Of a DNA stretch of 64,000 bases, positions 61,101 through 64,000 are shown piece by piece. Numbering within the stretch: the stretch's first letter is position 1; each line of letters opens with the position of its first letter. Source of the DNA: Parelaphostrongylus tenuis. Lineage: Eukaryota > Nematoda > Chromadorea > Rhabditida > Metastrongylidae. The notes under the pieces are model-generated. The model had not been told where the DNA came from. It did not search any database and worked only from the letters and a program-made list of their open reading frames with translations. A program made the translations under genes and the position numbers. Location: positions 62,001 through 126,000 of the forward strand of contig JAHQIW010000171.1 of NCBI GenBank assembly GCA_019055375.1. Reading direction: 5' to 3'.

Positions 61101-62808
61101 CTTAGTATCAGTCATGGTTTGCTGATGCTACCTCAAATTTCTGAACAAATGTTTATGCGTTTTCTTCGATTTGAGAGAAAAACTCGAGGTGTTTTTCGAA
61201 GGAGCATTGTGTTAACCCTTGGGAGATTTCTTCACAAGAGTTTTTGTTATTCAATAAGAGCTTCCTTTCTTTTATGTCTCGAAATAGCTGTTCAAAAGCG
61301 TGTATCACAGTGGTTAATCACTGACACTTCTTGATTGGAGGAACTTTGGGTTTTTAAGCTAATTTTCAAACTTGGGGTCTTTGTTTGGAAGATGAACTTT
61401 CCTTTGTCCGTCGCTTTTAAGAAGCAAAGTAAAATTACTTGATCTTGACAAATGTGGTATGTTAAAGAAGTAGTGAAGAATCAAACTTGGTAATTATTCA
61501 CTTCTGTATCATAATGACTAAAATATTCTAGATCTTTTTTCTAGCCTCAACCACCAAAGATTCCGCGGCTAAAGATACGTATTGGCCATGATGCTCCTCC
61601 GTTAGTGATCGCACCAGTGCGAGCTAATCATCCTTCCACCACCGTAAATGCTCAGCCTGTGAGCGTAGCGTCACTTGGCACATTGATTAGTAGTTCCAAG
61701 CCACCACAAGTGTTAAGTGCTGCTGCACACGTATCAACTGAACCTCTCTCTGTTGAATTTTCGGGTAAGTTAACATCTAGAGGAATCATATTCATATTCA
61801 TTATTCAGGCCCTTTTCTGTTAAATGGCGACAAGTAAAGAAAACTACCGCTTACGCAGGGCAAGAACTTTTGTCAGTGTTAATAATCAATTCGAACGATC
61901 AAATCCCTGACTACTGCGCTATTGAGGGAAAAAAAGCTCTTATAATCTTGTGGAATTTGAAATGAAATTATGTTCCACATCGGCCGTGCATTTTTACTAT
62001 CACTTCGCTGATGTCGCGAAAAAGCATTCGAACTTGTAGTGGAAATCTTGCAGTATCAGAGTGATACGATTTCTCTGAAGTTTCTTTCAAAGCGGAGAAG
62101 AAATTCCAATTTGAATGACAAAAAATTGCCTTCACATCTGAGTAGCGCCAAAGCGGTCGATCGGTCGACCGCGGAATGCCTTATCGAAGCACGGCTGCAG
62201 ACACCCCGATGCGCCGCGCGTGTGAATCTCGACCTTTTTTCTTTGCTACACTGCAGCGAAATGGTATTCCTAGAAAATGAGCACGACGTTGGGATTGTCA
62301 AAATTGACGTTATTGGATGGTTACTGATAGCATCTTTTGTCTCGAATGTTTTCTCAAAAGCACGCTCAAGTTTCAATTTTTTGATAATTATCAGGTCACT
62401 GATTATTTGAGTAAAGAGCTCTGGCCTGCGAGAAATATGTCTGTTTATAATACAAATGTTTCTTTGTGCTGCATTGTTTAAAAAAACGCTTTTTCGAATA
62501 ACGTCCATATAGCGCGGTAGCTAGATAGATATCTATGCTTTTGAATGATCACTAAAAGTGCAATTAAAAGTTTTGATCCACGAAAGGTAGTCGTTTCTTC
62601 TTTTGTTGCCGTTCAACTGAAACGAGCTATATCCACTCAAATGATTTTATCAGTTCAAAAAACCATCCTCATCTCAGATGATTCCGACACGGAGGTGGAG
62701 CGTATGAGGTTGGCAACTGATGAAGCATTGCGAGGGATGTCCAACTTTACTGGTTTGACTCGCACAAATTCGTCTGTTTTACCCTGGTCCACACAAGAAG
62801 CGCCATAG
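40173..62808 (+). CDS. BICRA: BICRA/GLTSCR1-family subunit of the ncBAF (SWI/SNF) complex, 25 exons
   Basis: Exons: 40173-40186, 41929-42019, 42263-42364, 42516-42554, 42623-42725, 44470-44674, 45734-45837, 45914-46047, 48824-49027, 49607-49706, 49764-49910, 54013-54192, 54276-54352, 56637-56785, 57211-57305, 57388-57493, 57720-57930, 58018-58380, 58454-58886, 58979-59095, 59282-59413, 59522-59766, 60882-61063, 61545-61764, 62654-62808. About 1300 residues. The N terminus has acidic short motifs (DEWLGLGSG, DLMDFSFSDN), then Gln-rich stretches. The GLTSCR1 domain is exons 14-16, about residues 501-610 (PDTETPF, RLLPYHAYGE, NYMRTTINLMEQRKRLEKRL). The C-terminal half is Ser/Pro-rich, with IRLKLKLDG and IRVKLKFG repeats and a SDDSDTEVERM end. 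In human ncBAF this domain binds the remodeler core and BRD9 joins it; the same role here is inferred. Phase breaks occur at exon 5 to 6, inside exon 22 and in exon 23, each cured by one base in a homopolymer. Confidence 0.88.
40786..41073 (+). repeat. Interstitial telomere-like array, degenerate (TTAGGC)n
   Basis: About 290 bp of GCTTAG and GGCTTA hexamers with many variants (CTTGGGCTTGG, GCTAGGCTTAGG, TTACGTTAGGC). TTAGGC is the nematode telomere repeat. All units face the same way. It sits in intron 1 of the BICRA-like gene. Confidence 0.85.
41497..41590 (+). repeat. S2 SINE, degenerate
   Basis: CAGTGGTTACACCGCC, GCGGGTTCAGCTCCGTC and the tail AACGTTTTGCCGTATCGC. In intron 1 of the BICRA-like gene. 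Confidence 0.6.
43274..43316 (-). ncRNA. Degenerate type I hammerhead ribozyme (H2)
   Basis: Minus strand: GUCCGA, core CUGACGA, stem II GUUU-GCAA-GGAC with a GNRA loop, GAA, short stem III ACACGUGC, A, UCGAGU. Position 16.1 is C instead of U and stem I has one mismatch, so cleavage is unlikely. Confidence 0.5.
43561..43604 (+). ncRNA. Degenerate type I hammerhead ribozyme (H2)
   Basis: GUCCGA, then AGGACGA where the core should be CUGACGA, stem II GUCU-GUAA-GGAC, GAA, then CCGUGU, A and UCGGGU, which pairs with stem I. The core change should abolish activity. A third, truncated copy at 43,881-43,901 keeps the intact CUGACGA. Confidence 0.45.
44776..44824 (-). ncRNA. Hammerhead ribozyme H1, damaged core
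   Basis: Same fold as the copies at 45057 and 45340, but the core reads CUAAUGA (G5 to A) and one base is inserted in the 3' strand of stem I (UAGCCAC). Expected to be inactive. Confidence 0.8.
45057..45104 (+). ncRNA. Type I hammerhead ribozyme H1
   Basis: GUGCUA (stem I), CUGAUGA core, stem II GUCC/GGAC around CAAUA, GAA, stem III AUAG-GCGU-UUAU, H17 = A, UAGCAC (stem I, perfect 6-bp complement). All conserved core residues are present. Predicted cleavage is after 45098. Confidence 0.9.
45340..45387 (+). ncRNA. Type I hammerhead ribozyme H1, best copy
   Basis: GUGCUA, CUGAUGA, stem II GUCCC-AAU-GGGAC (five pairs), GAA, palindromic stem III AUAG-GCGC-CUAU, A, UAGCAC. Compared with 45057, the stem II difference (AGGAC to GGGAC) adds a pair and the stem III difference restores Watson-Crick pairing. 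Predicted cleavage is after 45381, 283 nt from the previous site. Confidence 0.92.
47862..47930 (-). repeat. S2 SINE head fragment
   Basis: Minus strand GAGTGGTAGTGGGACAGCGG ... CATTCAACTCCCGC TTAGG. The tail is not clear. In intron 8 of the BICRA-like gene. Confidence 0.45.
53225..53965. mobile_element. Long-TIR non-autonomous DNA element, family M1
   Basis: Left arm 53,230-53,375 (CGGCTATAAGGGAACTAATG, TATAGTAGTGTTAGTAA, CCATACGTGGCCGATTCTC, ACGCTGTAAC) and right arm 53,820-53,965 in reverse (ACAACGTTATAAAAGGG, AAAATCGGCCACTTATG, TTACTAACACTCCTATTG, CCCTTATAGCCGAAAAG). The interior has GTCGATCGAC palindromes. In intron 11 of the BICRA-like gene, 47 bases before exon 12. Confidence 0.75.
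55698..56003 (-). repeat. S1 SINE, full length
   Basis: GATAAAGCTCTCGGCGTTGA, GGCCTCCCGCTGAACCGAGT, GAGGGATGGATGGCTTGG, GCGAGATCGAACCATTGACC, CTCTAACCACTACGCGACAT GCGC. Very close to the copy at 34727. In intron 13 of the BICRA-like gene. Confidence 0.88.
56135..56248 (-). repeat. S2 SINE
   Basis: Minus strand GTCACGATGGTGTGGTGGTG GCACACG, CATGGGTGTAACACTGGTTC AACTTC. The tail is weak. Confidence 0.5.
59811..60001 (-). mobile_element. Retrozyme-like insertion (H1), single partial unit, with 9-bp TSD
   Basis: Direct repeats CTTACTGTT at 59802-59810 and 60002-60010 flank it. On the minus strand the insert runs from AAGTCAGGTTAATACCATC through CTACTTTGGGTGCTTAG and the hammerhead to CGGCTCAAAACATGCAC, the same order as the units at 44.9-45.5 kb but only 191 bp. 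In intron 22 of the BICRA-like gene. Confidence 0.85.
59844..59891 (-). ncRNA. Type I hammerhead ribozyme H1
   Basis: GUGCUA, CUGAUGA, stem II GUCC-CAAUA-GGAC, GAA, stem III AUAG-GCGC-CUAU, A, UAGCAC. All core positions and stem I are intact. It is antisense to the BICRA-like transcript, so it would form only in minus-strand RNA. Confidence 0.9.
60085..60530 (+). mobile_element. Internally deleted mariner copy
   Basis: Ends near 60,085 (CTTTCGACTGCGCATTTTCT TGCGAACATTTT) and 60,525 (reverse: CTATCGTTCAATTGCGCATT TTTTTGTGGACATTTT) are inverted. Between them are CGCAAAGTCAATGGAACTTG and a frame GRTARKWFAEFKAEQDCLKD followed by HSRSGRLQEAP, the mariner HTH/RSGRP region. The catalytic part is gone. 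In intron 22 of the BICRA-like gene. Confidence 0.75.
60640..60862. repeat. AT-only low-complexity tract
   Basis: About 220 bases almost entirely A and T, moving from AATAATTAATA to TTTTATTTATTTT. It ends 20 bases before exon 23 of the BICRA-like gene and may serve as an extended polypyrimidine-like tract. Confidence 0.85.
61925..62360. mobile_element. M1-related element, degenerate
   Basis: Contains TTCCACATCGGCCGTGCATT, a GGTCGATCGGTCGACC palindrome and GGTTACTGATAGCATC, blocks seen inside the 24.5 and 53.2 kb M1 copies. The arms are poorly preserved. In the last intron of the BICRA-like gene. Confidence 0.45.
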
Positions 62809-64000
62809 CTTTGTACGATATAGAATTTTGTACTTCAATCAGTGAAACGAGCAGTCGAGTTAAGTCGAGTTGTGGCGTTATGATCTCCCTATGTGTCCGC
62901 AGTCTGTTGAATATTGTGGTAATTAAGCTCGTGGATTAATCATATACTTCTCATGTCTCATGCATTAACATCCTCTTTACTCGGTGCCTAAATATTGTGA
63001 TATATGAGTTATTATTTTACGTTGTTCGAGAGTGCTACACCAGTGTTAAGATGTTAGGTTCTCGGTATGAATGGTGCTGTTCTCATGTTAGTTGCTAGAA
63101 TGGCGTCGTAAGAGACTTAGAGCTCTAATACGGCCTTTGTGAAATGTTCAATTATCTTGATCTGTCTGTGCAGCCTCTCTTAGGACCGCTTTTTGTCGTT
63201 TTGATTACTTAACTACAGTGGTGCCCATATATTTAACTAGTCGTTCAATCCCTTTTCTCTCACAATGGACTTTGATGAAAAGTGTCTCTACATCGCTTTG
63301 TGGGACAGTGAGAAAAGTGGAAAAAAGGTGAAGATGGCTAAGGGATGTTTGCATTTCATTCTACTGACATCAGACGAAATGTGTGGTTGCTCCTGTAGTT
63401 CACATGCTCATGTCACTTATCATTTTTTGTGGTTTTGTACTGATTCGCTCCTCTCCTTTTACTTGTAATCTCGTCATCAGTTTAAAAGAAGTTTATTTCT
63501 CTCAAAAAGTGCTACTCATCATCTTATATTGATTCAAATCCAGATACCCTTCATAATGACCAGACGAAAATGTGGTATATTTTTATGTTTTTATCAGTGC
63601 TGTTTTCGAGATCTCAAAGCCAATCCTGGGCACCTAATGCATAGTATCCGAAGAGTTCTTTATGTTAAAATGATATTCGCTGTTTACACGTTGTATTGTA
63701 GTGGCTTTTCATTTATTCCGGAAATTTCAACTCCGGGTATTGATAACCGCACAAAAGCACACACCCAGTCACTCAATACTTTCTTTATAATTTATGAGTA
63801 GGTAGGTAGCTCTCTAATTTACATGACACTCTGCTCCTCAGACTGCATTCTCGCACTTTCTAGTTCCGGTATCACACATCTTTCCGTAGCTCGCGCCATA
63901 CATGTTGCTTCAATGCAGGTGAATGTAACGGCGGTCCTATATAGAACTATGTGATATGGAGTGTTAACCAAAGTTAGCTCTCTAATACAAATGAAAGGCT
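62809..64000. other. 3' flank of the BICRA-like gene; no supported gene
   Basis: Probably includes the 3' UTR. Open frames at 63,265-63,468 and 63,529-63,801 have no splice or homology support. No clear AATAAA was found close to the stop. TAGCTCTCTAAT occurs twice (63,807 and 63,975). Confidence 0.4.

Noticed and set aside
1..64000. CRISPR arrays, bacterial operons, riboswitches
   Set aside because: None seen; the sequence is eukaryotic with spliceosomal introns throughout.

Overview
The window looks like the nuclear genome of a parasitic strongylid (hookworm-type) nematode. The supporting signs are intron-rich genes with short exons and (T)TTNCAG acceptors, a degenerate array of the nematode telomere hexamer TTAGGC, an RTE-type non-LTR retrotransposon of a kind I associate with hookworms, mariner relics, and many tRNA-derived SINEs. 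The species is inferred; nothing here names it.

Layout. 1-4.9 kb is repeat-rich, with a dead mariner transposase at 3.7-4.3 kb. A small four-exon gene of unknown family lies at 4.93-6.26 kb (+). 7.0-9.6 kb is a 5'-truncated RTE element with an 845-codon open frame, inserted inside a mariner copy, and more mariner pieces follow to 11.2 kb. 11.9-17.5 kb (+) holds a gene with one MAM-like domain and a basic C-terminal tail. 19.9-21.0 kb is a decayed RTE copy. 21.4-24.0 kb (+) holds the last five exons of a Cys-rich gene with a similar basic tail. 26.2-35.4 kb (-) is a gene of about 21 exons for a PRMT9-type arginine methyltransferase (TPR-like N terminus, SAM-binding motif, double-E loop). 35.4-39.5 kb is a nest of SINEs and a long-TIR element. 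From a GC-rich promoter at 39.6-40.2 kb a 25-exon gene runs to 62.8 kb (+); it encodes a nematode homologue of BICRA/GLTSCR1, a subunit of the non-canonical BAF (SWI/SNF) remodelling complex. The last 1.2 kb shows no supported gene.

Gene models were assembled by hand from splice signals, reading-frame phase and similarity to families I recognise; internal exon borders are predictions. The two large genes are chromatin or RNP regulators on opposite strands. Nothing shows that they are co-regulated.

The most unusual content is in introns of the BICRA-like gene: two families of short elements carrying type I hammerhead self-cleaving ribozymes. One insertion at 44.75-45.48 kb has two head-to-tail units of about 283 bp, each with a structurally complete ribozyme, plus an inverted partial unit, and is bounded by a 12-bp direct repeat. 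A third complete ribozyme lies in a separate insertion at 59.8-60.0 kb with its own 9-bp direct repeat. These resemble retrozymes or Penelope-like element termini. Other points of interest are the interstitial telomere-like array in intron 1, four tRNA-headed repeat families, a long-TIR non-autonomous DNA element family, a SINE abutting a PRMT9 exon, and several single-base frame breaks in the BICRA-like gene that look like homopolymer errors.
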